Notes: a model not told the origin generated them from the letters alone. Counted from the first letter of the stretch, positions 24,121 through 33,184 are shown. The stretch is DNA of 64,000 nucleotides from Rhizobium sp. AAP43 (GCF_001296045.1 NZ_LJHS01000018.1:62001-126000); one strand, 5' to 3'. Numbers and translations: made by a program.

Positions 24121-24226
24121 TAAGGCAATTCCAGCAAAAAGTGCGAAGCGGTTTTGGGTCCGGAATTGCGTAAAAACAAAGACCAAGAGCTGTTCCACAA
24201 CTCCGTCTTGGCCGGAAGTGCTCTAA
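24121..24226. repeat. Rhizobial-type dispersed palindromic repeat, decayed copy
   Basis: Two nested inverted repeats fill the eno-MFS gap. The first is GCAATTCC (24125-24132) with GGAATTGC (24162-24169), followed by TAAAAACAAAGACCAAGAGC. The second is AGAGCTGTTCC with GGAAGTGCTCT, matching at 9 of 11 pairs. I recall the string GGAATTGCGTAAAAACAAAGA as very common in Rhizobiaceae intergenic regions. The right end reaches the stop codon of the MFS gene. No coding potential. Confidence 0.6.
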
Positions 24227-24227
24227 G

Positions 24228-25475
24228 TCAGACGGGCTTGTTTTGCGCGTGGAACAGCCGTCCTTTTTCCCCAAGCAAAACAAAACCGAGGCCGATAATC
24301 GATACGATGAAATAACCTGCGACCATCGGCAGGGCCGTCCCGTTATAGGCCTGACCGATGCCGGCGCCGATCAGGGAGCCGCCAACCGTTCCCATGAAGC
24401 CGAGGACGGAGGAGGCAGTGCCGGCAACATGCCCGAGCGGCTCCATAGCGAGCGAATTGAAGTTCGATCCGATCCAGCCGAACTGGAACATCGCCAACGA
24501 GAAGAAGGTGATGAACAGGAAAAACGGCATAGGCTGCGGTCCAAGCACTTGCACGACAAGCCAGAGGAAAGTGATTGTGATGAAGCCGAGCAATGAAGCA
24601 TGCGAGAGTTTGCGCATGCCGAAACGCCCGACAAGCTTGGCGTTCACGAAGGACGACAGCGCCATGAAAAGCGCAACGGCGGCAAAAGCGACGGGGAACC
24701 AGACGCCAAGGCCGTAGATGCCGACATAGATCTGCTGCGCGGAGTTGATGAAGCCGAACAGCGCGCCAAAGATAAATGTGCTGGCGATGGTGTAGCAGAG
24801 CGCGACGCGATTGGTCAGCACGATGCGAAAGCCGTCGAAAATCACCCGTGGCGTGAAGGGGCGGATGTCTTCCTTAGCCAGTGTTTCCGGCAGACGAACA
24901 TACATCCAGACCCCGACGATTACGGCGATGACTGCCATGAACACGAAGATCCAGTGCCAGTCGCCAAAAAGCATGATCACCTGTCCGGTACCCGGGGCCA
25001 CGACCGGGATCACCATGAACACCATCATGATCAGCGACATAACTTCGGCCATCTGGCGACCGCCGAACACGTCACGCACGATCGATATGGTGATGACGCG
25101 CGTTGCCGCAGAGCCGATACCCTGGATGAAACGCAGCAGAAGCAGCGATCCGAACGAGGGTACAAACAGCACCGCAATCGATGACAATACATAGATTGCC
25201 AGGCCGACCATCATCGGCTTGCGCCGGCCGAAACGATCGGAAATGGGGCCGTAGAAAAGCTGCGCAACACCGAAACCGATGAGATAGGCCGAGACGACAT
25301 ATTGCCGGTGGTTTTCGTTCTCGACATTGAGGGCGGCACCGATTTCCTGGAGGCCCGGCAGCATGATGTCGATGGCAAGGGCGTTGAGCGCCATGAGAAA
25401 GGCCATCATCGCAATAAATTCGGCGCGCCCCATGGCGCCCAGCGTCTTGCGTGACGCCTGTAACAAATCTGACAT
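24228..25475 (-). CDS. MFS multidrug exporter, Bcr/CflA type
   Basis: 415-residue transporter with 12 predicted membrane segments. Characteristic motifs: LNALAIDIMLPGLQEIG in helix 1 (the DxxLP-like motif of the Bcr/CflA/drug-H+ antiporter-1 group), motif A GPISDRFGRRKPM, RFIQGIGSAATRV in helix 4 and motif C-like VVAPGTGQ. Exported substrate unknown. The ATG at 25475 (MSDLLQASRK) is chosen over an upstream frame start at 25529, which would cross the hairpin at 25498. Last gene before the eno terminator and repeat. Confidence 0.88.
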   Translation of the reverse strand: MSDLLQASRKTLGAMGRAEFIAMMAFLMALNALAIDIMLPGLQEIGAALNVENENHRQYVVSAYLIGFGVAQLFYGPISDRFGRRKPMMVGLAIYVLSSIAVLFVPSFGSLLLLRFIQGIGSAATRVITISIVRDVFGGRQMAEVMSLIMMVFMVIPVVAPGTGQVIMLFGDWHWIFVFMAVIAVIVGVWMYVRLPETLAKEDIRPFTPRVIFDGFRIVLTNRVALCYTIASTFIFGALFGFINSAQQIYVGIYGLGVWFPVAFAAVALFMALSSFVNAKLVGRFGMRKLSHASLLGFITITFLWLVVQVLGPQPMPFFLFITFFSLAMFQFGWIGSNFNSLAMEPLGHVAGTASSVLGFMGTVGGSLIGAGIGQAYNGTALPMVAGYFIVSIIGLGFVLLGEKGRLFHAQNKPV

Positions 25476-25497
25476 GATGAAATACCTAATAACGAGA

Positions 25498-25526
25498 ACA
25501 AGGCGTTGCAGCGAGCAACGCCTTGT
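25498..25526 (-). terminator. Hairpin between grxD and the MFS gene
   Basis: ACAAGGCGTTGC (25498-25509) is a perfect 12-bp inverted repeat of GCAACGCCTTGT (25515-25526) with a five-base loop. It begins 38 bases beyond the grxD stop. No long T-run follows on the minus strand, so termination may be partial and the MFS gene may be read through. Confidence 0.6.
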
Positions 25527-25563
25527 CACGCGTGTGATGTTGATGGCGCTATGGCCTTGTATG

Positions 25564-25896
25564 TCAGGCGGCGCCGCGGACGGCGATGCCCTGGTCTTCG
25601 AAATGTGTCTTCAGCTCACCGGCCTGGAACATTTCCCGCACGATGTCGCAACCGCCGACGAACTCGCCCTTGATGTAGAGCTGCGGAATGGTCGGCCAGT
25701 TGGAAAATGTCTTGATACCCTCGCGGATTTCCATATCGGCGAGCACGTTGACGCCCTTGTAGTCGACGCCGAGGTAATCGAGGATTTGCACCACTTGTCC
25801 GGAGAAGCCACACTGCGGGAACTGCGGCGTTCCCTTCATGAACAGGACCACGTCATTGGTCTTTACTTCGTTGGCGATGAATTCGTGCGCGCTCAT
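25564..25896 (-). CDS. grxD: Monothiol glutaredoxin (Grx4/GrxD family)
   Basis: 110 residues with the CGFS active site ([10 protein letters not shown]), GTP-Q and VNVLAD segments, [19 protein letters not shown] for glutathione binding and the usual C-terminus. CGFS glutaredoxins carry or transfer 2Fe-2S clusters and pair with BolA proteins. A bolA-type gene lies 377 bases upstream on the same strand, which supports that role here. A small basic gene lies in between. Confidence 0.96.
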   Translation of the reverse strand: MSAHEFIANEVKTNDVVLFMKGTPQFPQCGFSGQVVQILDYLGVDYKGVNVLADMEIREGIKTFSNWPTIPQLYIKGEFVGGCDIVREMFQAGELKTHFEDQGIAVRGAA

Positions 25897-26003
25897 GCGT
25901 TGTTCCTTTCACATGCGGTTCAAGGCCGCAGCTTTGATCTTGGTCACAAATAGCAAGGCAAAACGGATTTTGCCAGTACCCCCGATCAGGTGAGAATATG
26001 GGG

Positions 26004-26249
26004 TCAGCGACTGCGCTGCACGCTGCGCTTCTGAGCGGAGCGCCGACGACTGACCTGTTTGCGGGCTGGCTTTGCCGCCTTGCTTGTCCGTTTGGCGGTC
26101 TTGCGCGCGGCTTTCGTTCGGGTTGCTGTCGCCGACGCGGCCTTGCGCTTGCGCCGGCGCGTCGGCCGGGAAGTGCCGCTCTTCTTCAGGATCTCGTTCA
26201 ACACGCCCTGAATGACGTTCTCAACCACTTCCTTGATCAGGTCAGCCAT
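26004..26249 (-). CDS. Small, very basic protein (81 aa)
   Basis: Not recognised. The first 22 residues (MADLIKEVVENVIQGVLNEI) form an amphipathic helix. From residue 22 on, about 26 of 60 residues are Lys or Arg, mixed with Ala, Ser and Thr, like histone H1 tails or Lys/Ala-rich bacterial nucleoid proteins. Predicted to bind nucleic acid or another acidic partner; this is inference from composition. It sits between bolA (23 bases upstream) and grxD (107 bases downstream) on the same strand. The ORF could be chance, but the helical N-terminus and placement argue for a real gene. Confidence 0.6.
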   Translation of the reverse strand: MADLIKEVVENVIQGVLNEILKKSGTSRPTRRRKRKAASATATRTKAARKTAKRTSKAAKPARKQVSRRRSAQKRSVQRSR

Positions 26250-26272
26250 GCTCGAACTTCTCCGCCAAGCGC

Positions 26273-26506
26273 TTAATCAGGAATGCTGGTCTGCAGCGCC
26301 AGCGCGTGCAATACGCCGCCCATATTGCCCTTCAGGGCATCATAGACCATCTGGTGCTGCTGGACCCGGCTCTTGCCGCGGAAGGCTTCGGCGACGACTT
26401 CTGCGGCGTAGTGATCTCCGTCGCCGGCAAGGTCGCGGATGACGACCTTGGCGCCGGGAATGCCGGCCTTGATCATGTCTTCGATGTCGCCTGGTTTCAT
26501 CGGCAT
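26273..26506 (-). CDS. bolA: BolA/IbaG-family protein
   Basis: 77-residue BolA-like protein with MKPGDIEDMIKAGIPGAKV, DGDHYAAEVVAEAFRGKS and the helix RVQQHQMVYDALKG. The conserved His near GDGDHY is a likely cluster ligand in BolA-glutaredoxin complexes. Probably partners with the CGFS glutaredoxin at 25564. Located 116 bases downstream of the purL stop on the same strand, a typical rhizobial arrangement. Confidence 0.93.
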   Translation of the reverse strand: MPMKPGDIEDMIKAGIPGAKVVIRDLAGDGDHYAAEVVAEAFRGKSRVQQHQMVYDALKGNMGGVLHALALQTSIPD

Positions 26507-26622
26507 GTAATAGGTCCCTCATGCAAATCAGCAATAAAGGAGACTATCTTCCATTCGCCGGGGTCTTTCAATGGGGCAGCATAAGGCTGCCCCATGCTCC
26601 ACAGGGAGGTGGGGTTTTCCGA

Positions 26623-28845
26623 TCAGGCGAGTTCGCCGTCCATGAGTGCCGGGAACCAGGCTTCATGCGCCTGCTTCAGTTCCTCGACGGCAACCGGCTT
26701 GGCCTCGCCGAGCACGACGTTCGAACCGCCAGTGCGGCCGATCCACGGGCAGAAGACGCCAGCGGCTTCGGCGCGGACCTGCACCTTGTCCACATCGGCC
26801 TCCTTGACTGTCAGAACATAGCGGCCCTGATCTTCGCCGTAGAAGACGGCAATCGGATTGGCGTCGTTGAGCGCGTTCACATGGACGCCAATGCCGGATG
26901 CCATCGCCATCTCGGCAACCGCAAGAGCAAGACCGCCCGACGAGCAGTCGTGAACGGCGGTCGCCAGACCATCCTGGATCAGGTCGCGAACGAAATCGCC
27001 GACCTTCTTTTCATGGGCAAGGTCAACATGCGGTGCCGGACCATCCGTGCGGCCATGGATATCGCGAAGATAAACCGACTGCCCAAGATGCGTACCCCAG
27101 CTGGACGGCGCGCCTGCCAGCAGGATGGCTTCGCCCTGAGCCGCAAAGCGGATTCGGGCCATCTTCTTCCAGTCCTTCATCAGGCCAACGCCGGCAATCG
27201 TTGGTGTCGGCAGGATTCCCTGGCCATTGGTCTCATTGTAGAGCGAGACATTGCCCGAGACGATCGGGAAATCGAGCGCCTTGCAGGCCTCGCCGATGCC
27301 TTTGATCGCAAAGACGAACTGACCCATGATCTCGGGGCGTTCGGGATTGCCGAAGTTCAGGTTGTCGGTCGCGGCGAGCGGGAGCGCACCGGTCGCGGTG
27401 ATATTGCGCCAGCATTCGGCGACTGCCTGCTTGCCGCCTTCGAACGGGTCGGCCTCGACGTAGCGCGGGGTGACGTCAGACGAGAAGGCGAGCGCCTTGG
27501 AGGCATGGCCTTCGACGCGGATGACACCGGCGTCACCGCCCGGGAGCTGCAGGGAGTTGCCCTGGATCAGCGTGTCATACTGTTCATAGACCCAGCGGCG
27601 TGAGGAATTGTTGGCTGAGCCGACCAGCTTCAGGAGCGCATCCGCCACATCGCCAACCGGGATGTCATTCTCGGCGAGCGGGGCAGGGGTCTTGGGCTCG
27701 ATCCACGGACGATCGTATTCAGGAGCCTCATCGCCGAGTTCCTTGATCGGCAGGTTGGCAACTTCCTCGCCCTGGTGGATGACGCGGAAGCGCAGGTCGT
27801 CGGTGGTGTAGCCGACAATCGCGAAATCGAGACCCCATTTGACGAAGATCGCCTTGGCGACCTCTTCCTTGGAGGGTTCGAGCACCATGAGCATCCGCTC
27901 TTGGCTTTCCGACAGCATCATCTCATAGGCCGTCATGCGCTCTTCGCGGACCGGCACCTTGTCGAGCTGCAGTTCGATGCCGAGGCCGCCCTTGGCGCCC
28001 ATTTCGACCGCCGAGCAGGTGAGGCCGGCGGCCCCCATGTCCTGGATGGCGATGACGGCGCCGGTTTGCATCAGTTCGAGGCAGGCTTCGAGCAGGCATT
28101 TTTCGGTGAAGGGGTCGCCGACCTGGACCGTCGGGCGCTTTTCTTCGATCGATTCGTCGAATTCTGCAGACGCCATGGTGGCGCCACCGACGCCGTCACG
28201 GCCGGTCTTGGCACCCAGATAGACGACCGGCAGGCCGACGCCCTTGGCTTCCGACAGGAAGATGCCGTCTGCCTTGGCAAGGCCGGCTGCGAATGCGTTG
28301 ACCAGGATATTACCGTTGTAACGAGCGTCGAATTCGACTTCGCCGCCAACCGTCGGCACGCCGAAGGAATTGCCGTAGCCGCCGACGCCGGCAACGACGC
28401 CAGCGACCAGATGCTTGGTCTTCGGGTGGTCAGGCGCGCCAAAGCGCAGGGCGTTCATGGCGGCAACGGGACGGGCGCCCATGGTGAAGACGTCACGCAG
28501 AATGCCGCCGACGCCGGTTGCCGCGCCCTGGTAAGGCTCAATGTAGGACGGGTGGTTGTGGCTCTCCATCTTGAAGACGACGACGTCGCCGTCATCGATG
28601 TCGACCACGCCGGCATTTTCGCCCGGTCCCTGGATAACGCGCGGACCCTTTGTCGGCAGCGTCTTCAGCCACTTCTTGGAAGACTTGTAGGAGCAGTGCT
28701 CGTTCCACATTGCCGAGAAGATCCCGAGCTCGGTGAAGGTCGGCTCGCGTCCGATCAGGTTCAGGATGCGATCGTATTCGTCCGGCTTCAGGCCGTGGCT
28801 TGCGATCAATTCTGCGGTGATGGGACGGGAGTTGGAAACGGTCAT
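26623..28845 (-). CDS. purL: Phosphoribosylformylglycinamidine synthase, small PurL type
   Basis: Fourth step of purine synthesis, ATP-dependent amidation of FGAR. 740 residues, the short form that needs separate PurS and PurQ, both present at 31214-32401. Motifs: [51 protein letters not shown] and the second AIRS-type half with [10 protein letters not shown] and SGNVSLYNE. The ATG at 28845 gives the family start; the frame extends upstream to 28905 without support. Confidence 0.97.
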   Translation of the reverse strand: MTVSNSRPITAELIASHGLKPDEYDRILNLIGREPTFTELGIFSAMWNEHCSYKSSKKWLKTLPTKGPRVIQGPGENAGVVDIDDGDVVVFKMESHNHPSYIEPYQGAATGVGGILRDVFTMGARPVAAMNALRFGAPDHPKTKHLVAGVVAGVGGYGNSFGVPTVGGEVEFDARYNGNILVNAFAAGLAKADGIFLSEAKGVGLPVVYLGAKTGRDGVGGATMASAEFDESIEEKRPTVQVGDPFTEKCLLEACLELMQTGAVIAIQDMGAAGLTCSAVEMGAKGGLGIELQLDKVPVREERMTAYEMMLSESQERMLMVLEPSKEEVAKAIFVKWGLDFAIVGYTTDDLRFRVIHQGEEVANLPIKELGDEAPEYDRPWIEPKTPAPLAENDIPVGDVADALLKLVGSANNSSRRWVYEQYDTLIQGNSLQLPGGDAGVIRVEGHASKALAFSSDVTPRYVEADPFEGGKQAVAECWRNITATGALPLAATDNLNFGNPERPEIMGQFVFAIKGIGEACKALDFPIVSGNVSLYNETNGQGILPTPTIAGVGLMKDWKKMARIRFAAQGEAILLAGAPSSWGTHLGQSVYLRDIHGRTDGPAPHVDLAHEKKVGDFVRDLIQDGLATAVHDCSSGGLALAVAEMAMASGIGVHVNALNDANPIAVFYGEDQGRYVLTVKEADVDKVQVRAEAAGVFCPWIGRTGGSNVVLGEAKPVAVEELKQAHEAWFPALMDGELA

Positions 28846-28989
28846 CTGGCTCTCAGGGCAATGGAGATCGGTGGGAGATCGGTTTCGAGGCAGCCTATAT
28901 CCCAAGCCTGCGCCGGGCGCACTTGAAAAATGCGCCGTATTGCCGCTTTCCTGCCGCTTTCACGGCAATCTGGTCCGATCCTGGTTGTC

Positions 28990-30408
28990 TCAGAGGATAG
29001 CGCTGGTGCCGAGCGGAGACTGATCGAGAATGCGCCGCACCTTCTTTAGGCCCTCGGTCGAAATCGACCTGTCGCGCCCCTCGCTGAAGCCGATACGCAC
29101 GTGATGGAACACCCGCGAAGAGCGTGCCGGCTTGAACTCGTCCTCATCGTCGATGAGTACATCGGCATCCAGTGCTGCCTGCTTGAACGTGCCGGAAAGC
29201 CAGGGTTCCTGGAGCTTAAGCCAGAAGAAAGGGAGCTTCGGATGCGAGCGAAACTCGTGGCCTGCGAAGAGATTTCGCACGATCGTCTCGCGTGCGGTGA
29301 TTTCCGAAAGAACGTCCTTGCGGATTTGAAAAGCGGCGCCAGACAGGACCAGCCGCGCCGACAATTCAGCCAGCAGGAAGGGTAGGCCCCCGCTGACCAT
29401 CTTCTGCGTAATGCGGATCCTCTGGCTCATATGGGGCGGACAGGCGACCCAGCCGCCACGCACGCCGGCAGCAACTGATTTCGATAGGCCATTCAACAGG
29501 AATGTCCGGTCCGGTGCGATTTCCGCCAAGAGCGGAATGTCATCGCCGATCATTCCGCCGTACAAATAGTCCTCGATCAGCCAGACATTATGCTTGCGAG
29601 CAATGTCGACGATCTCCCTGCGGCGCGACAACGGGAGCGTGCTGAGCGTCGGGTTCTGGCCCGACGACATGATGAAAGCCGCCTTCGGGTGCTCTCGGGC
29701 GCAGACCCGTTCGAAATCCTCCGGCACGATGCCGTCGGCGTCGGACTCGACCAGGGCAATCTGACGCCCCATCAGATTGGCGCTGCGGGCGACCTGCGAA
29801 TAGGTCAGGTGCTCACAGACAACTCGGTCGCCCGTGCCGCTGACGGCGGCAATCACGGCATTAATTCCGGCATGGACGCCGAGCTGGGGCAGGATCTGTT
29901 CGGGCTCAGGCGACCATGTGCCGGATGACAGCCATTGGCGCCCTGCCTCAAGCCAATCAGGGGATAGTGTGCGTGTGTAGCTGGAAATCTCGCCCGGATG
30001 CGCGGAAGCAATCTCGGTCATGATCCGCCCGACGATCTCCGCCTGACCGACATCGATGGCGGCCGTGGTGTCGAACCGAAGTTTGCCCGGCGGCGGAACT
30101 ATGGCGCGGGTGCCGCCATAGCTCATGGTGACCCGGTCTTGCGCAATCTGTGCGCCACTTCGATCGTCGGACTGGACATAGGTCCCGCGCCCGACTTCGC
30201 CGGTGACCAGCCCTCTTTCGCGCAGCAGGGCATACGCTCGTGAAATTGTCCCGATTGTCACCCCGACGTCATAAGCCAGATCGCGCTGCGGCGGCAGCTT
30301 GATGCCATGCGGCAAGCTGCCTGATTTTATGGCGCTTTCGGCATCATCTGCGATGCGCAGATAAAGTGGGCCGGAGCGACTATCGAGATTGGGGAGCCAA
30401 TTTGTCAT
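28990..30408 (-). CDS. MocR-type transcription regulator (GntR HTH plus aminotransferase domain)
   Basis: 472 residues. A GntR winged helix is at residues about 10-75 (HGIKLPPQRDLAYDVGVTIG, SRAYALLRERGLVTGEVGRG). A fold-type-I aminotransferase domain follows, with the PLP lysine in LNGLSKSVAAGVRGGW and the Asp motif in WLIEDYLYGG. MocR proteins sense PLP-linked ligands; this one's target is unknown. No Shine-Dalgarno precedes ATG 30408. A -35-like TTGACT (30446-30441) and -10-like TACACA (30423-30418) would start RNA near 30411, giving an almost leaderless message. An in-frame ATG at 30432 is the alternative. It is divergent from the DUF1127 gene. Confidence 0.85.
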   Translation of the reverse strand: MTNWLPNLDSRSGPLYLRIADDAESAIKSGSLPHGIKLPPQRDLAYDVGVTIGTISRAYALLRERGLVTGEVGRGTYVQSDDRSGAQIAQDRVTMSYGGTRAIVPPPGKLRFDTTAAIDVGQAEIVGRIMTEIASAHPGEISSYTRTLSPDWLEAGRQWLSSGTWSPEPEQILPQLGVHAGINAVIAAVSGTGDRVVCEHLTYSQVARSANLMGRQIALVESDADGIVPEDFERVCAREHPKAAFIMSSGQNPTLSTLPLSRRREIVDIARKHNVWLIEDYLYGGMIGDDIPLLAEIAPDRTFLLNGLSKSVAAGVRGGWVACPPHMSQRIRITQKMVSGGLPFLLAELSARLVLSGAAFQIRKDVLSEITARETIVRNLFAGHEFRSHPKLPFFWLKLQEPWLSGTFKQAALDADVLIDDEDEFKPARSSRVFHHVRIGFSEGRDRSISTEGLKKVRRILDQSPLGTSAIL

Positions 30409-30409
30409 G

Positions 30410-30432
30410 ATGACAATTGTGTAGATTGTCAT
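30410..30432. promoter_or_regulatory. Perfect palindrome in the MocR/DUF1127 divergent region
   Basis: ATGACAAT (30410-30417) and ATTGTCAT (30425-30432) form a perfect 8-bp inverted repeat with a seven-base spacer. It overlaps the predicted -10 element of the MocR-type gene and touches its start codon. A plus-strand TTGTCA at 30426-30431 with CATACC 17 bases on could be the DUF1127 promoter. Likely an autoregulatory operator for the MocR-type protein (inference from position and symmetry). Confidence 0.6.
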
Positions 30433-30489
30433 CGTTGCAAAGTCAATCCATACCGACCGCTACAAGCCAATCGCCGAAAGGAGACGAAG

Positions 30490-30762
30490 ATGGTGACAAT
30501 AGATACAATCGTGTCTGTGGCCCGGGCGCCCATTGCTGACGGTCAGGCCACTGATCAGGTCATTGTCCCCGATAGGTCGGCTTGGACAAAGATCTTCGCC
30601 GCATGTCGGCTATGGACGCGCCGACGCAGGACGCGTGTTCATCTGTCGGAGTTGACTGTTGACCAGTTGTGGGATGTCGGTTTGACGCCCGACGATGCGC
30701 GGCAAGAGATCAGCCGGTCGCGGTTTCTGTCGATCGAGCGGCCATTCCAGCCGCCGTTCTGA
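30490..30762 (+). CDS. DUF1127 domain small protein
   Basis: 90 residues. The C-terminal half is a DUF1127 domain with RTRVHLSELTVDQLWDVGLT and PDDARQEISR, a short Arg-rich helical motif found in many alphaproteobacterial small proteins, some of them involved in RNA turnover and phosphate or stress responses. AAGGAG lies seven bases before the ATG. Divergent from the MocR-type regulator, so a candidate target. Its stop abuts the stop of the lipoprotein gene on the other strand with no gap. Confidence 0.85.
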   Translation: MVTIDTIVSVARAPIADGQATDQVIVPDRSAWTKIFAACRLWTRRRRTRVHLSELTVDQLWDVGLTPDDARQEISRSRFLSIERPFQPPF

Positions 30763-31155
30763 TCAGCAGTCCTTGGCGCCGTTCGCCCAGCGGACGACGT
30801 CCTTGCGGATGCGTGGCGCAACGGCTTCGTTCATCATCGGGCCGAACGCGTCGAGGCGTGCCGGTTTGCCTTCAGCCTGTACGACCAGCAGAGGACGTAT
30901 ATCGGCTGAATTCTTGCGGACAAGTAGAATGCGCGGCCGGCCGGAGAAGGATGTAAGTTCCGGAGCGAGAGAATAGGCCTTGAAAGCCGGATCGCCCGAT
31001 TTGAACCAGCAGCGATTGGCGCCGACGGCGACCTTCTCCATGATGTCGAGCGCTGACTGGCTTGGTGCGGAGTGCTTCGGTGCCTCTGGCTTGCAGCCTG
31101 CCAGCAGGCCGGCGAATGCGAGGGAGGCGATCATGAAAAGGGGGAGGCGGCGCAT
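30763..31155 (-). CDS. Small lipoprotein
   Basis: 130 residues. A signal sequence (MRRLPLFMIASLAFAGLLAGC) ends in a clear lipobox LLAGC, so the mature protein starts at Cys21. It has Asp after Cys+1 absent (KPE follows), so an outer-membrane destination is possible. The mature part has two more cysteines (NRCWFK near residue 49 and the C-terminal KDC) that could form a disulphide. No domain recognised. 58 bases downstream of purQ on the same strand and tail-to-tail with the DUF1127 gene. Confidence 0.75.
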   Translation of the reverse strand: MRRLPLFMIASLAFAGLLAGCKPEAPKHSAPSQSALDIMEKVAVGANRCWFKSGDPAFKAYSLAPELTSFSGRPRILLVRKNSADIRPLLVVQAEGKPARLDAFGPMMNEAVAPRIRKDVVRWANGAKDC

Positions 31156-31213
31156 GGTCTAATCCTGCTTGATGCCGCATCCCTAGCAGCGAAAGCGTTA
31201 ATCGGAGATTAAC

Positions 31214-31885
31214 TTACGCGGCGATCACGTCCAGGGCTGAAGCAAAAATGCCGCGTCCGTCGTTGCCGCCATGGGCTGCCTCGATCAGGTTTTCCGGGTG
31301 CGGCATCATGCCCAGTACATTGCCCTTGGCATTGATAACCCCGGCAATGTCGTTCATGGAGCCGTTCGGGTTGGTGCCGTCTGCATAGCGGAATACGACT
31401 TGGCCATTGCCTTCGATTGCCTTCAGCGTCTCCGCATCGGCAAAATAGTTGCCGTCATGATGGGCGACCGGGCAGCGGATGATCTGCCCCTTGGCATAGG
31501 CGCGGGTGAAATCCGTGTCGGCATTCGCCACTTCAAGCTTGATTTCCTTGCAGACGAACTTGAGCGACGTATTGCGCATCAAGGCACCTGGCAGCATGCC
31601 AGCCTCGACAAGGATCTGGAAGCCGTTGCACACGCCGATCACTTTGACGCCCTTTTCAGCCTTTTCCTTGATCGCCTGCATCACGGGCATCCGGGCCGCG
31701 ATCGCGCCGCAGCGCAGATAGTCGCCATAGGAGAAACCACCGGGGATGACGATCAGGTCGACATCCGGAATTTCCGTTTCTGTCTGCCAGATGGTCACCG
31801 GCGCGTGTCCGGAGATCTTGGTCAGGGCCGCGATCATGTCGCGGTCACGATTGAGGCCTGGGAGCTGGACGACGGCTGATTTCAT
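31214..31885 (-). CDS. purQ: Phosphoribosylformylglycinamidine synthase subunit PurQ
   Basis: Glutaminase subunit that feeds ammonia to PurL. 223 residues of class I amidotransferase fold: [17 protein letters not shown], nucleophile Cys in [21 protein letters not shown] and the His-Glu pair in [11 protein letters not shown]. Its ATG overlaps the stop of the coiled-coil gene by four bases (31882-31885). Part of purC-purS-coiled coil-purQ. Confidence 0.96.
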   Translation of the reverse strand: MKSAVVQLPGLNRDRDMIAALTKISGHAPVTIWQTETEIPDVDLIVIPGGFSYGDYLRCGAIAARMPVMQAIKEKAEKGVKVIGVCNGFQILVEAGMLPGALMRNTSLKFVCKEIKLEVANADTDFTRAYAKGQIIRCPVAHHDGNYFADAETLKAIEGNGQVVFRYADGTNPNGSMNDIAGVINAKGNVLGMMPHPENLIEAAHGGNDGRGIFASALDVIAA

Positions 31886-32142
31886 GGCTGTGGCTCAAAC
31901 CTTATCTGGGCTTCCTGAAACTCGCGCAGTTCCAGTCTATTGTCGATCCGATCTAGTCGGCTTTCGAAGTGTCCGATGGTTGCGCGCAGGTTGTTTACAT
32001 CACCCTGCAGCGCATGCAGTTGCGCACGCATTGTCTGATTATCCGCGCGCAACTCGCCGATGGCAAAGTCGACCTTGTCAAACCGATGATTGAGCTTCTT
32101 CAGGAGCTCGAAGATCAACTCGTTGGTGACTTCGGCCATCAT
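31882..32142 (-). CDS. Coiled-coil protein in the pur operon (86 aa)
   Basis: 86 residues, almost entirely one predicted coiled coil: heptad pattern through [20 protein letters not shown], then [18 protein letters not shown] and [16 protein letters not shown]. No catalytic motif, signal or membrane segment. Starts 16 bases after purS and overlaps purQ by four bases (ATGA), so it is made with the PurS-PurQ pair. A role in assembling the PurL-S-Q complex is conceivable but not shown. Start ATG 32142 or the adjacent ATG 32139. Confidence 0.75.
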   Translation of the reverse strand: MMAEVTNELIFELLKKLNHRFDKVDFAIGELRADNQTMRAQLHALQGDVNNLRATIGHFESRLDRIDNRLELREFQEAQIRFEPQP

Positions 32143-32158
32143 GCATCCCCCTCAACCC

Positions 32159-32401
32159 TCAGGCGATGGAGATAGTATAGTTCTCGATGACCGTGTTGGC
32201 GAGGAGCTTCTCGCACATCGCCTTCAGGTCATTTTCCGCCTTGGCCTTGTCGTCGCCGGCAAGCTCGAGATCGAAGACCTTGCCCTGGCGAACCTGGGCA
32301 ACGCCCTCGAAGCCGAGTGCGCCGAGAGCGCCTTCGATGGCCTTGCCCTGGGGGTCGAGAACGCCGTTCTTCAGGGTAACGGTCACACGTGCCTTGATCA
32401 C
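32159..32401 (-). CDS. purS: Phosphoribosylformylglycinamidine synthase subunit PurS
   Basis: 80-residue structural subunit bridging PurL and PurQ. It begins VIKARVTVTLKNGVLDPQGK with the family motif, then ALGFEGVAQVRQGKVFDLEL and LLANTVIENY. The start is a GTG at 32401 with GGAG nine bases upstream. An in-frame TTG at 32416 overlaps that ribosome site and is not used. 18 bases after purC. Confidence 0.92.
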   Translation of the reverse strand: MIKARVTVTLKNGVLDPQGKAIEGALGALGFEGVAQVRQGKVFDLELAGDDKAKAENDLKAMCEKLLANTVIENYTISIA

Positions 32402-32419
32402 TTGTCTTATCTCCAAACC

Positions 32420-33184
32420 TTACTTGACCAGAACCGGCCCAGTGCCGCGCACCGGTTCATTCTCATTCATGATGCCGAGACGGCGAGCCACTTCCTGATA
32501 GGCTTCGAGAAGGCCGCCCATGTCGTGGCGGAAGCGATCCTTGTCGAGCTTCTCGCGGGTTTCGATGTCCCACAAGCGGCAGCTATCCGGCGAGATCTCG
32601 TCTGCCAGGATGATCCGCATCATGTCGCCTTCGAAGAGGCGACCACACTCGATCTTGAAGTCGACAAGCTGGATGCCGATGCCAAGGAACAGGCCTGATA
32701 GGAAGTCGTTGACGCGGATGGCAAGGGCCATGATGTCATCGAGTTCGGCAGGATTTGCCCAGCCAAAGGCCGTGATGTGCTCTTCAGAGACCATCGGATC
32801 GGCCAGCGTATCGGACTTGTAGTAGAATTCGATGATCGAGCGCGGCAGAACAACGCCTTCTTCAATGCCGAGACGCGCTGACAGGGAGCCGGCCGCAACA
32901 TTGCGCACGACGATCTCGAGCGGAATGATTTCCACTTCCTTGATCAGCTGCTCGCGCATGTTCATCCGACGGATGAAATGCGTGGGAATGCCGATCTTGT
33001 TCAGATGCGTGAAGACGTATTCGGAGATGCGATTGTTGAGCACGCCCTTTCCGTCGATGACTTCATGCTTCTTCTTGTTGAATGCGGTCGCGTCGTCCTT
33101 GAAGAACTGGATCAGCGTGCCGGGCTCAGGACCCTCGTACAGGATCTTTGCCTTGCCCTCGTAAACGCGGCGGCGACGGTTCAT
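32420..33184 (-). CDS. purC: SAICAR synthetase
   Basis: Joins aspartate to CAIR in purine synthesis. 254 residues: [77 protein letters not shown] and [17 protein letters not shown] 33184 matches the family; an upstream frame start at 33217 does not. First gene of the purC-purS-coiled coil-purQ run. Confidence 0.97.
   Translation of the reverse strand: MNRRRRVYEGKAKILYEGPEPGTLIQFFKDDATAFNKKKHEVIDGKGVLNNRISEYVFTHLNKIGIPTHFIRRMNMREQLIKEVEIIPLEIVVRNVAAGSLSARLGIEEGVVLPRSIIEFYYKSDTLADPMVSEEHITAFGWANPAELDDIMALAIRVNDFLSGLFLGIGIQLVDFKIECGRLFEGDMMRIILADEISPDSCRLWDIETREKLDKDRFRHDMGGLLEAYQEVARRLGIMNENEPVRGTGPVLVK

Noticed and set aside
26521..28926. Plus-strand frames opposite purL
   Set aside because: purL is well supported over its whole length; the antisense frames are a GC artefact.
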